Part shown: in pieces, positions 1-8,313 of the stretch
Layout: every line of letters starts with the position of its first letter
Numbering within the stretch: position 1 is the stretch's first letter
Source: an uncultured Granulosicoccaceae bacterium
GTDB lineage: Bacteria; Pseudomonadota; Gammaproteobacteria; Granulosicoccales; Granulosicoccaceae
Assembly: GCA_937930305.1 (NCBI GenBank)
Contig: CALGLE010000004.1
Coordinates: forward strand, 242,989-306,988
Reading direction: 5' to 3'
DNA length: 64,000 bases
Program-made: the position numbers and the translations under genes
Notes under the pieces: generated by a model
Databases searched by the model: none
What the model was told of the DNA's origin: nothing
What the model saw: the letters and a program-made list of their open reading frames with translations, nothing else

Positions 1-486
1 AGTAAAACCGCTGAAACTCAGCAAGTCATTGAGTCCATGGTGGATGGCTTGAATGATCACCAAATTAATGGCATGAGTAAATTTTTTGCAGAAACCTTTC
101 GCTGGATGGGCAATACCGGCTGTGGCACAAAGACCGGATTAAGCGAATTCCAGCGCAATTGGCAAAAACCCTTTCAAGCGGCGTTCAGTGACAAGGTGTG
201 TGTGGATGAGGCGCGCATGTTTCAAGGTGAGTGGGGGGCGGCATTTGGGCGCCAAGAGGCGGTTCACTCGGGGGAGTTCATGGGCATCGCTCCCACTGGA
301 AAACGGGTAGAAATCCGCTATATGGATTTTTGGCAGGTGAAGGATGGGAAAATTGTTGATAACTACGTCATGGTCGATTTTCCGCACGTTCTGGCGCAGT
401 TAGGAAAGGATGTATTTGACGGTGAAGGCTGGGAAAAATACGATACCGGTCGTGCCACGCCGCCGGATGTGGATCATGAAAAATAA
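1..486 (+). CDS. SnoaL/NTF2-like protein, 5' end outside window
   Basis: The reading frame is open from base 1, so the gene starts upstream of the window. The first in-frame ATG, at 37, is probably internal. The visible protein of about 161 residues has the SnoaL-like (NTF2 fold) pattern: a G-x-x-P-T-G-K strand, then Y-M-D-F-W-Q-V-K-D-G-K-I, then a D-F-P-H-V-L-A-Q-L-G ending. Members of this fold act as ester cyclases, hydratases or plain binding proteins, so the substrate cannot be predicted. A second, two-domain member follows 82 bases downstream on the same strand, which suggests a shared transcript. Both lie tail-to-tail with a glycoside uptake operon. The family call is fairly safe; the function is unknown. 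Confidence 0.7.
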   Translation, partial: SKTAETQQVIESMVDGLNDHQINGMSKFFAETFRWMGNTGCGTKTGLSEFQRNWQKPFQAAFSDKVCVDEARMFQGEWGAAFGRQEAVHSGEFMGIAPTGKRVEIRYMDFWQVKDGKIVDNYVMVDFPHVLAQLGKDVFDGEGWEKYDTGRATPPDVDHEK

Positions 487-568
487 CCCGGTGCGCTCAA
501 GCCATGGCAAACTGATTTCTTAATAAATTTTCATTGGCCCAAGTGAGGCCTTACCTGGCGTTAACCCC

Positions 569-1549
569 ATGACTGATCTACCTGGATTCGATTCGCGTTG
601 GAAGGATTTTCCCGACTACATCATTGGCATCACCCATGAAATTTGGGAACAGCGACAAATTCATACTTTGCACCACTACTACAGTGACGACATCATTGTT
701 CGTTCGCCTGCCTCTGTGGTAACCGGTAATCAAGGGGTCATTGGGGCAACGATGTCGACACTGTCTGAATTTCCTGATAGAACCTTATTGGGCGAGGACG
801 TCATCTGGTGTGGTAACCCAGACGATGCGTGGTTGTCTTCCCACCGGATCTACTCCACGGCCACGCATTCCAATGTGGGTGTTTATGGTGCGCCCACAGG
901 CAAGAAATTAGGCTATCGCATCATTGCCGATTGTGCAGCTCGCGATAACCAAATATTTGATGAATGGTTAATCAGAGATCAAGGCGCTATTGTTCGTCAG
1001 CTCGGCATAGACCCCATTGACTATGCGCGAGATGCCATTGAAGCAGAAGGCGGCCCCGAGTCGTGCGTAAAACCTTTAACACCGCACAATGACATTCAAG
1101 GCCCCTACGTATCCAGCGGTAATGATCACCCTGTGGGTGAACGCTATGCCGACATACTCACGCGCATCATGAATGCTGAAGTATCGGCCGTATCCACCGA
1201 ATACGATCGCGGGTGCCAATTGGAATTGCCTGGTGGTGTAACCGGGCACAGTCACGGTGACGCCGATCAATTTTGGATGGGGCTTCGAGCCTCGTTTCCA
1301 ACGGCCACCTTTAAGATTCACCACACCATTGGTCGGGATGATTCGGGCATGGCAGACAGAGCCGCGTTGCGTTGGTCGCTGCACGGCAAGCACGAAGGGT
1401 GGGGTGCGTTTGGTCGGCCCACCCAAGCTGAGGTGTATGTGTTGGGTATCTCACACGCCGAGTTTGGTCCTTGGGGCCTGCGCAGAGAATACGTATTGTT
1501 CGATGAAACCGCCGTTTGGAAACAAATCCTGTTGCACCAAGGCGGTTAA
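569..1549 (+). CDS. Two-domain SnoaL/NTF2-like protein
   Basis: This 326-residue protein appears to be a duplicated SnoaL-like fold. The N-terminal half (about 15-155) contains Y-x-D-D-I-I-V-R-S-P and later A-P-T-G-K-K-L-G-Y-R-I-I-A-D, ending in Q-L-G-I-D. The C-terminal half (about 190-320) repeats the layout with H-S-H-G-D-A-D-Q-F-W. There is no signal peptide, so it should be cytoplasmic. The ATG at 569 is used although no strong ribosome binding site precedes it. It follows the partial SnoaL-like gene and converges on the glycoside hydrolase gene with only 14 bases between stops. Pairs of such proteins could act on an intermediate of the neighbouring sugar pathway, but that is inference from position only. 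Confidence 0.65.
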   Translation: MTDLPGFDSRWKDFPDYIIGITHEIWEQRQIHTLHHYYSDDIIVRSPASVVTGNQGVIGATMSTLSEFPDRTLLGEDVIWCGNPDDAWLSSHRIYSTATHSNVGVYGAPTGKKLGYRIIADCAARDNQIFDEWLIRDQGAIVRQLGIDPIDYARDAIEAEGGPESCVKPLTPHNDIQGPYVSSGNDHPVGERYADILTRIMNAEVSAVSTEYDRGCQLELPGGVTGHSHGDADQFWMGLRASFPTATFKIHHTIGRDDSGMADRAALRWSLHGKHEGWGAFGRPTQAEVYVLGISHAEFGPWGLRREYVLFDETAVWKQILLHQGG

Positions 1550-1563
1550 AACGTCAAACGATT

Positions 1564-2853
1564 TTAAGCCGTGCGTGGCAGCTGACAAAATTCCATGACC
1601 ATCGCAGCCGTCCAAGTAAAGCTGGCACCCCCACACGGTTCGCCCGTTATCGGATCATAGTATTCAGCGAATCCAGATGTCTCAATTAAGCTAAGGCTTT
1701 GGGCTTCAATTTCATCGGCTAAGGCATGCTCGTTCGATGTTCTTAAACCGGAAGTAATTAAATAATTAACGATGAGCCAACTTGGGCCACGCCAGTAGCG
1801 TTTGCCATCAAATTCTGAATCTTCGGGGTCATGGCTGGGGACCAAGTAGTTCACCGAGGCGTTCAGTTTTTGAATGCGCGCCACGATCGCTTTCGCACGA
1901 TGCACGGGCAGCTCGGCTAATATGGGCAAAATGCCACCGATGGATGGGCTGTCTGACAACGTTTTTTCCACGCGGTCGTAACAAGCATACTGTCCGTTGC
2001 CTTCATGCCACAACAATTCTAATGCTTCGCGGCCTTTGCTGGCCATGGCACGATTACGTTCGGCAATGTCAGCATGACCTAAAGCGTCAGCCACGTGAGC
2101 GATGTCGTCGCAGGATCGAATTAAAATTGCATTAAAGCCTGGGTCAACAATTTGAAAGGGCGATGCATTGTGTAATTTGGTGTTGTCCCAATTTAATGAG
2201 CGAAAATGCTCCACCAGCCATAAATAGCGGTCGTATTGCGCTTTAGTGGGTCGGTGATCCGCATCGGCGTGTTGCAGGTCGCGGCGCACATAAGGGGTTA
2301 TGCCTTCTACGGGTACGCGCTCGAACGGGGTGTCCCAATCCACGGAGTTGTCACGACCCGATTCCCACGGATGAATTAACGCAACTAAGCCTGTGCTCTC
2401 TGGGTCTCGGTGGTTAAAGAACCATTGATGCCAACGATCAACCATGGGGAGTAGTTGTGCGGCACATTCTTTCGCTAGCGTTTTATCAATGGCGTCATCA
2501 AATAAACGGCGAATGGCAAAGCCTGCCACGGGCGGTTGAGTAATGCCCGTGGTTGGAATAGCCCGACCGGTTGCCCAAACATCGGGGCCAGGAAAATACC
2601 CATCATCGGGTTCATGAAACACGATGTGAGGCACCATGCCATCATCCCACTGATGTTCGAATAGGGTTTGCAATTCTAACCAAGCCCGTGGCTCGTTAGA
2701 ATGGCGTTGTCCTAAAGCGACTAAACACGAGTCCCAATTCCACTGAAACGGATAAAGACCGTGCGTGGGCACCGTGTAAGCGCCCCGATCATTCAAGGCC
2801 ATAATATCTTCAGCTTGTTGCATCAACGCGGCTGGACCTGATGATTGACTCAT
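1564..2853 (-). CDS. GH63/MGH1-like glycoside hydrolase
   Basis: This 429-residue protein resembles the (alpha/alpha)6-barrel family that includes mannosylglycerate hydrolase, glucosylglycerate hydrolase and trehalase-like enzymes. Visible motifs are F-Q-W-N-W-D-S (36-42), H-P-W-E-S-G-R-D-N-S with W-D (161-174, holding the likely catalytic acid Asp168), G-P-S-W near the middle of the C-terminal half, and E-Y-Y-D-P (397-401) followed by S-F-T-W-T, the usual site of the catalytic base. There is no signal peptide, so hydrolysis should be cytoplasmic after uptake. It is the last gene of the operon, and its ATG overlaps the MalK-like stop as ATGA (2850-2853). The exact substrate, such as mannosylglycerate or glucosylglycerate, is inferred from the family. 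Confidence 0.8.
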   Translation of the reverse strand: MSQSSGPAALMQQAEDIMALNDRGAYTVPTHGLYPFQWNWDSCLVALGQRHSNEPRAWLELQTLFEHQWDDGMVPHIVFHEPDDGYFPGPDVWATGRAIPTTGITQPPVAGFAIRRLFDDAIDKTLAKECAAQLLPMVDRWHQWFFNHRDPESTGLVALIHPWESGRDNSVDWDTPFERVPVEGITPYVRRDLQHADADHRPTKAQYDRYLWLVEHFRSLNWDNTKLHNASPFQIVDPGFNAILIRSCDDIAHVADALGHADIAERNRAMASKGREALELLWHEGNGQYACYDRVEKTLSDSPSIGGILPILAELPVHRAKAIVARIQKLNASVNYLVPSHDPEDSEFDGKRYWRGPSWLIVNYLITSGLRTSNEHALADEIEAQSLSLIETSGFAEYYDPITGEPCGGASFTWTAAMVMEFCQLPRTA

Positions 2854-3914
2854 AGTACGTGTTCCGATTTAGCATCAAACCAACGGATGCGATCCATCAT
2901 CGGTTTGATATACAGAGAATCGCCAGAGGTGATCGGATGATCGCTATCTAGCACGACTCGAAACAGTTGTTCATCAACTAAACAACTGGCAAGTAAATGT
3001 GAACCCAAGGGTTCCACGACCCGAACTTTTACGTGCATTGCGCCTTCAGTCGTGGCATCTCCCACGGTTAAGTCTTCTGGGCGAATGGCAAATTCAATTT
3101 GGCTATCCGTGGCGTTGCTCGGGTGCGCAGGGCCGGGTAGTTGCAGATTAGCCACGGACCACATAGAACCTTCAAGCGGTTTTGCAGGTAAGAAATTCAT
3201 AGGTGGGTTGCCAATGAAGGACCCAACAAACCGATGGCTTGGGTTACGGTAAATGTCTACCGCATCTGAGGCTTGAACAATCTCGCCTTTATTCATGATG
3301 GCAATGCGATCCGCCATACTCATGGCTTCCACTTGATCGTGGGTAACGTAAATCGTTGTTGTTTTGCTTTCCGCCAACACCGATTTTAATTCCGCACGCA
3401 TCTCCATTCTCAAAAGCGCATCTAAATTGGATAATGGCTCGTCCATTAACAGCACTTCAGGTTCCATGGCTAAAGCTCTGGCCACAGCCACACGCTGGCG
3501 CTGCCCACCACTAAGCTGGCCTGAGTAGCGTTCCAGTAAGGGATCAATGTGCATCAATTCTGCAGTTCGCTTGACGCGTTTATCCACCGTGTTTTGATCT
3601 AGCTTCGCCATGCGCAATCCGAAGGCGATATTTTCGAATACGGTTAAATGCGGGAACACGGCGTAGTTTTGAAACACCATCGCAATTTTCCGATCGCGGG
3701 GTGGCAGCCTGTCAACGCGTTCATCGCCAATCCAAACTTCACCCTCACTGGCGGTTTCTAAACCCGCAACAATTCGAAGTAGGGTTGTTTTTCCGCAACC
3801 CGACGCACCAAGTAACACTAAGAACTCTTGATCTGCGACGGTTAGGTCAATGGACTTTAAGGCTTCAACTTTGCCGAAGCGTCGGGCAACCGATTTTATT
3901 TTTATTTCAGCCAT
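2850..3914 (-). CDS. MalK/UgpC-type ABC transporter ATPase
   Basis: This 354-residue ATPase energises a carbohydrate importer. Walker A is G-A-S-G-C-G-K-T-T (36-44), the ABC signature L-S-G-G-Q begins at 134, and Walker B L-L-M-D-E-P ends at about 160. A C-terminal regulatory OB-like (TOBE) domain of about 110 residues follows, as in MalK and UgpC, and it can bind partners or inhibitors. A GGAG ribosome binding site lies just upstream of the ATG at 3914. It sits after the two permease genes and before the hydrolase, with a 4-base overlap with the latter. The family call is certain; the sugar is not defined by this subunit. Confidence 0.93.
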   Translation of the reverse strand: MAEIKIKSVARRFGKVEALKSIDLTVADQEFLVLLGASGCGKTTLLRIVAGLETASEGEVWIGDERVDRLPPRDRKIAMVFQNYAVFPHLTVFENIAFGLRMAKLDQNTVDKRVKRTAELMHIDPLLERYSGQLSGGQRQRVAVARALAMEPEVLLMDEPLSNLDALLRMEMRAELKSVLAESKTTTIYVTHDQVEAMSMADRIAIMNKGEIVQASDAVDIYRNPSHRFVGSFIGNPPMNFLPAKPLEGSMWSVANLQLPGPAHPSNATDSQIEFAIRPEDLTVGDATTEGAMHVKVRVVEPLGSHLLASCLVDEQLFRVVLDSDHPITSGDSLYIKPMMDRIRWFDAKSEHVL

Positions 3915-3950
3915 GCGGTGCTCCAGTGTTCAATAGGCGAATTTGAATTT

Positions 3951-4769
3951 TCATCGATTAGCAATGCCCCACATAGAGAATAAGTACTTTCTAACTAAAA
4001 AGATGAACAGCAGTGCCGGTGCGACCAACACCGCGCCGCCAGCAAACTTTAAGTGCAGCGGTGCTTGATCAAGCCCTTGCAGTAAAAAAGCGGGCAAGGT
4101 GCGATGCTCAATGGTGAGAACCGCGGCCCCAAATACTTCATTCCAAGATATGACAAATGCAAAAATTGCAGACGCGGTAAGCCCTGGCAGCACTAAGGGA
4201 AAAATGACTTTGTAAAACGCTTGAAAGCGGTTACAACCCAGTGTCCATGCCGCTTCCTCTAATTCCACTGGAATGCCAGAGAAAAGCGAATAAGTGATGA
4301 GCACAGCAAATGGCAAAGCCAGCATGGTGTGCAACAACGCTAAGCCTAATATGGTGTCGTCTAAGCCAATACGAATGTAAAGCACCGCCAGAGGTAGAGC
4401 GAGCAGTGGCAATGGAAAGGCGCGTGTCATGAGAATCAAGACTCGATAGAACGACTTGCCGCGAAAATCAAAGCGAGACAACGCATAGCCTGCAGGCGCG
4501 CCTGCACTGATAGAAAACACCATGGTGACGCAGGCGACCAAAACCGAATTCCACAGCGCTTGCCCCACACCCGCAAAATTGATGAAGAATGAAATACTCT
4601 CCAAATTAAACGAAGGCCATACTTTTTTAGGGAAGCTCACCACTTCTTCCGGCGAAGAAAGGGTATTGGTAATTAATAAATAGATGGGCACTAACACCCA
4701 AGCGCAAAGCACCAAGATGGACACTCGGAACGTCCACCGCATGGCTGAACTGGTACCGTCTACGTTCAT
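3951..4769 (-). CDS. Sugar ABC transporter permease, MalG type
   Basis: This 272-residue inner-membrane protein has about six hydrophobic segments. The first spans roughly residues 13-33, and there are groups around 70-95, 105-130, 140-165, 195-215 and 240-262. The coupling-helix (EAA) loop is visible as E-L-E-E-A-A-W-T-L-G-C-N-R-F-Q-A-F, followed by P-L-V-L-P-G-L, which contacts the MalK-like ATPase. It is the second permease of the operon. Its ATG overlaps the stop of the first permease as ATGA at 4766-4769, implying translational coupling and stoichiometric production. Confidence 0.9.
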   Translation of the reverse strand: MNVDGTSSAMRWTFRVSILVLCAWVLVPIYLLITNTLSSPEEVVSFPKKVWPSFNLESISFFINFAGVGQALWNSVLVACVTMVFSISAGAPAGYALSRFDFRGKSFYRVLILMTRAFPLPLLALPLAVLYIRIGLDDTILGLALLHTMLALPFAVLITYSLFSGIPVELEEAAWTLGCNRFQAFYKVIFPLVLPGLTASAIFAFVISWNEVFGAAVLTIEHRTLPAFLLQGLDQAPLHLKFAGGAVLVAPALLFIFLVRKYLFSMWGIANR

Positions 4770-5614
4770 ATGGTTGCGCCTTTAGGAGTTCTTAAAAACC
4801 ACATAATGACTAGTGTGCAAAGAATGGAAATACCGAGTATCACGAGAGCAAACGCGGCTGCCACATTCGGGTCTCTTAATACAAATTGCCATTGATAAAC
4901 TTCACCCATTAATATGGGTAGATTGGTACCACCTAAGGCTGCTACAACAGCAAATACTTCAAACGCTAAGATGACTCGCAATATAAGCGCGGTCTGCAAA
5001 CTGGGTTTGAGTAACGGTAGGGTGACTTTGGTGAAGCGCTGCCAGCGTGATGCGCCAAACACCTCGGCTGCCTCTTGATATTCTTTTGGAATTAACCCCA
5101 TACCCGCAACTAGAATAACCAATACTATTGCGGTTGCTCGCCAAATTTCGGCCAAGGCGATTGCGAGAAAAATGGTGCCTTTGTTCTGATACCCGAGAAA
5201 CGTTTCGGGTTGCTCGTTTATCCCGAAGGTCACCAGAAAACTGTTTAAAAAACCGGACTGTTCAAAAATAGATAACCAAATGATTCCCGCGGCTAAGTCC
5301 GATATACCTAGAGGAATTGTCCATATATACAGAAACGCATCACGCCCGCGTTTCATACCGGTCACCAACGAGGCCATGTATAGCGCTAGGACCATTTGAA
5401 TCGGTACAACGGCCAACGTTAAGTACAGAGTATTTTTAAACGCGGTGTTGAATTTCCAATGCCCCAACATTTCAGAAAAATGGGCCGATGTGAGTTGGCC
5501 TGCATCATCGGAAATGGCTTGCCATGCCACTAAGACAAAGGGGTAAAGAAACAACACCCCGAGTAAAATCACCGAAGGCAGTAGCAATAGATAAGGTAAG
5601 GCACGAGTTTGCAT
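4766..5614 (-). CDS. Sugar ABC transporter permease, MalF type
   Basis: This 282-residue permease of the MalF/UgpA type has its first membrane helix near residues 7-29. It carries a typical EAA loop, K-E-Y-Q-E-A-A-E-V-F-G-A-S-R-W-Q-R-F, followed by T-L-P-L-L-K-P. It forms a heterodimer with the MalG-type protein encoded next. A 153-base gap with a strong stem-loop separates it from the solute-binding protein gene. This is common in such operons because the binding protein is needed in excess. No clear ribosome binding site is seen before its ATG. Confidence 0.9.
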   Translation of the reverse strand: MQTRALPYLLLLPSVILLGVLFLYPFVLVAWQAISDDAGQLTSAHFSEMLGHWKFNTAFKNTLYLTLAVVPIQMVLALYMASLVTGMKRGRDAFLYIWTIPLGISDLAAGIIWLSIFEQSGFLNSFLVTFGINEQPETFLGYQNKGTIFLAIALAEIWRATAIVLVILVAGMGLIPKEYQEAAEVFGASRWQRFTKVTLPLLKPSLQTALILRVILAFEVFAVVAALGGTNLPILMGEVYQWQFVLRDPNVAAAFALVILGISILCTLVIMWFLRTPKGATI

Positions 5615-5676
5615 GTTAGGTGTGTTGCAACAGGTTGGCCGCGAGGAAATTACAGCATGCGTTTTTATTTTTTAAA

Positions 5677-5705
5677 GTTCGGGCGCACACCATCTGCGCC
5701 CGAAC
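5677..5705 (-). other. Intercistronic stem-loop after the solute-binding protein gene
   Basis: GTTCGGGCGCA (5677-5687) and TGCGCCCGAAC (5695-5705) are perfect 11-bp complements around a 7-base loop. The element lies between the binding-protein stop and the first permease. In the transcribed (minus) direction it is followed by an A-rich, not U-rich, run, so a strong terminator is unlikely. It more probably protects the 3' end of the binding-protein message or attenuates read-through, giving more binding protein than permease. Confidence 0.7.
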
Positions 5706-5767
5706 AGTTTCTAACGATCTAAGCAATCAAATTAGATTGTCGAAGATACTTCCTTCAAATGCAGAAC

Positions 5768-7033
5768 TTAATCAACTGGGCAAGCACCGTCGGATGCTGC
5801 GTCTGGTGCCCAGCAAGGTGCGTTGGCTTCTTCCATAATCTTTCGAAGCGAATCGGCTTGGTCATCCAGTACTTCACGAACATCTTGGCCACCCAGTACG
5901 ATGCGCTCAAACGCATCCACGTAGACAGCGTTGAATTTCCCGCCTAAGTCACCCAAACCGACGGGTAAAAGACCGGGGTTCGCATCATCGGATCCTGACA
6001 TGGCAGCGATAGCAGCACCTGACAGTTGAACCGATGCTGGCATGTCATCTGGCAGTTCAACATCAACCACAGGGAAGAAGCTGGTTGCGCGCAAGGTTTC
6101 AATTTGCGTTTCTGGTTTAGTCATGTAAGCCAACAACGCCTTCGCTTCATCCATATCTGGAGCGGTGTTAGGTATGGCAACACCGACAACCACGGGCATG
6201 AAGCCTCGTCCCGTTGGGCCAGCAGGCGCTGGGAAACCAATGAAGTCATCCGGGCGCTGGTTAAAAGCGTCTGCTAAACGAGCTGTGTGATCAAACGCCA
6301 CCCAAACTTCTTCAGTCAGCAGTTGCTCTTGCATGAATGAGAACCCGGTTGAACCTGGGTTGGTGTATTGCCACAAATCTTTAAAAGCATTCCAAGCGCC
6401 TTCAGCTTCCGCTGAACGGAACTTCGTTACCATGGAATTGGTGTAGGACGGGTAGAGATAGCCTTGGAAGAAACGGTGCTTTAGCCCTTTGGGTCCAGCT
6501 GGAAAACCGAACTTAGGTGAACCAGTAGCATCGGCCATGTTTTTGGCCCAAGCAATGAGTTCATCATAAGACAATGACATCACGTCAGCGCCTTCGGGTA
6601 AGTGCTCCAGCGCTTTTTTGTTTGCTGCCATAATGTAAGTGGCTTGCATCCAAGGGATGTATTTCTGCTGATCCGTGCCCAGCTTGCCGAGCTCTAAAAA
6701 TGTGCCGTTAACACCAGTGGTATCGATGTCTGAAAGATCAGCCAAGTTGTCTGAAAGATCAATCATGTTGCCGTGCAAACTACCAATCAATCCGATTTTG
6801 CCACTGCCTGCGGTGGCTTCTGCTTGAATACGGGTTATCCAAGGACCGGTTTCACTCGGTTGAAAGTCAACCTCGCCTTCGAACCCAGAAAGAACTTTTT
6901 CGCGCATCGCCTGCGCTTCTTCAATCGGGGCCGCCTGAGTGGACCAGAACAGGACTTCAGCGTTCGCGGTTTGAATGCCAGTGACAGCAGTGCCCAAAGT
7001 CAGGGCTGCGGCCAGAGCGGTTTTCTTCATCAT
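5768..7033 (-). CDS. Extracellular sugar-binding protein of ABC importer
   Basis: This is a family 1 solute-binding protein of 421 residues that captures the substrate in the periplasm. The N-terminus M-M-K-K-T-A-L-A-A-A-L is a signal peptide with likely cleavage after A-N-A near residue 25. The ATG at 7033 is preferred over the longer frame starting at 7096, because GGAGAGAG lies just upstream and the signal peptide then begins correctly. The longer frame would also overlap the regulator gene. It lies 60 bases after the LacI-type regulator and 153 bases before the permeases. Two cysteines near the C-terminus (C-W-A-P-D...G-A-C) may form a disulphide. Confidence 0.88.
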   Translation of the reverse strand: MMKKTALAAALTLGTAVTGIQTANAEVLFWSTQAAPIEEAQAMREKVLSGFEGEVDFQPSETGPWITRIQAEATAGSGKIGLIGSLHGNMIDLSDNLADLSDIDTTGVNGTFLELGKLGTDQQKYIPWMQATYIMAANKKALEHLPEGADVMSLSYDELIAWAKNMADATGSPKFGFPAGPKGLKHRFFQGYLYPSYTNSMVTKFRSAEAEGAWNAFKDLWQYTNPGSTGFSFMQEQLLTEEVWVAFDHTARLADAFNQRPDDFIGFPAPAGPTGRGFMPVVVGVAIPNTAPDMDEAKALLAYMTKPETQIETLRATSFFPVVDVELPDDMPASVQLSGAAIAAMSGSDDANPGLLPVGLGDLGGKFNAVYVDAFERIVLGGQDVREVLDDQADSLRKIMEEANAPCWAPDAASDGACPVD

Positions 7034-7092
7034 TGTAACTCTCTCCAATGGGAACATAAGGGCTGCTTGCGCAGCGTTTGCTTGCATGCGAT

Positions 7093-8148
7093 TCATGCCG
7101 AAGTGATGTGGCTAGGTACTTCGGCGTGAGAACCACGTGATACTAAGAACGGCCTAATCAGCTGTTGTTGTGACACTGTTTTGCCGCCAATAGAATTCAG
7201 TAGCACTTCGCCGATTTGGCTTGCCGTATCGCGAGTGCTTTGATCAAATGTGGTGAGCCCAGGGGGCACCACCGCAGCTTGTGGGATGTTGCCAAATCCG
7301 ATAACCGATAGATCTTCGGGAATGGACAAATTGAGTTCGGACGCCACCTGCAACACGTGCAGCGCGATTTCGTCCGTCAGCGCAAGACACGCAGTTGGGC
7401 GTTTCTTACTTGTTAATAGTTTTCGTATAACCGATAAATAACCTTCGCTATCGAATCGATTGCAGTGTTTGGTGGTTAGCGAAACATCGGCGACGTTCGC
7501 ATTGGCGATTGCCGTGGCCACGCCTTGTTCTCGCACTTGTCGAAACATCATGTGCTCGTTGATAGAAAGAAGTGCCAAGCGGCGATGACCCAGTGCCAGC
7601 AACAACTGCGTGGCATGTGAAAAAGCATGTTCGCCATCGGTGTCGATCCAGCTGTATTGGGATTGATCTTCTAAAGTGCGGCCGTGAGTGATGAACGGTA
7701 TTTGTCTGGCACGAAGGAAATCAACGCGTTCGTCAGTTTCGGTGATGCGCGTTAAGACAATACCATCCACACGGCCAGATTCAACGGTGCGTTGCAGCAC
7801 TTGCATCTCGGTTTGAGAGGGCGCAACGGTATTGATCAGCAAATCATAGCCGCGCTCTGCCAGCGACTCACTTAATCCAGCAATAAAGTCACCCAAAAAC
7901 GGGTCTCGGAATGGCTCATCCATGAGGGGTAGGGTTAGGCCAATAAACCCGCTGCGACCGGTTACCAGCATTTTGCCGGCGGAATTGGGCACGTAGTTTA
8001 TGCGGGCGGCCGCCTCAATCACACGCTTTTGCGTGGCTGCAGCAACATCTGAGTACCCCGCCAGCGCACGAGACACTGTCGTGATGGATAAATCGAGCTC
8101 TTGGGCCAGAGCTTTCAAGGATCCTTTTCTGTGCTTATTGGGAATCAT
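7093..8148 (-). CDS. LacI-family transcriptional regulator
   Basis: This 351-residue repressor has an N-terminal LacI helix-turn-helix (about residues 10-29, with L-S-I-T-T-V-S-R-A-L) and the hinge segment N-Y-V-P-N-S-A-G. A periplasmic-binding-protein-like sensor domain follows (about 65-345). It is the first gene of the operon that encodes the ABC importer and the GH63-like hydrolase, so it probably senses the imported sugar or its product. A palindrome with the LacI-family centre AAACGTTT lies upstream at 8209-8226, implying autoregulation and control of the whole operon. The ATG at 8148 gives the expected DNA-binding N-terminus. Confidence 0.92.
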   Translation of the reverse strand: MIPNKHRKGSLKALAQELDLSITTVSRALAGYSDVAAATQKRVIEAAARINYVPNSAGKMLVTGRSGFIGLTLPLMDEPFRDPFLGDFIAGLSESLAERGYDLLINTVAPSQTEMQVLQRTVESGRVDGIVLTRITETDERVDFLRARQIPFITHGRTLEDQSQYSWIDTDGEHAFSHATQLLLALGHRRLALLSINEHMMFRQVREQGVATAIANANVADVSLTTKHCNRFDSEGYLSVIRKLLTSKKRPTACLALTDEIALHVLQVASELNLSIPEDLSVIGFGNIPQAAVVPPGLTTFDQSTRDTASQIGEVLLNSIGGKTVSQQQLIRPFLVSRGSHAEVPSHITSA

Positions 8149-8208
8149 GCGTTGGCATTCACTCGGAAATTCACGGTCAGCTGCGTTGAAAAACAGCTTA
8201 ATTTACCT

Positions 8209-8226
8209 ATCCAAAACGTTTCGGAT
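8209..8226. promoter_or_regulatory. Predicted LacI-family operator
   Basis: The 18 bases ATCCAAAACGTTTCGGAT form a palindrome with a central CG and one mismatched pair. This is the usual architecture of LacI/GalR-family sites. It lies 61 bases upstream of the regulator ATG (8148) and 88 bases before the divergent lipocalin ATG (8314), so it could control either side. I did not see a second copy elsewhere in the window. Confidence 0.6.
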
Positions 8227-8313
8227 GGGTGGATATTAAACCATTTAATTTCGTGAGTACAAGTGTTTTATTGGTTCAATATTGGCTCTCAGTAAATTCG
8301 CTATGGTAGCGGC

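Noticed and set aside
1507..1547. Inverted repeat AACCGCC...GGCGGTT considered as a terminator
   Set aside because: It lies inside the end of the SnoaL-like gene, has a long loop, and no U tract follows on either strand.
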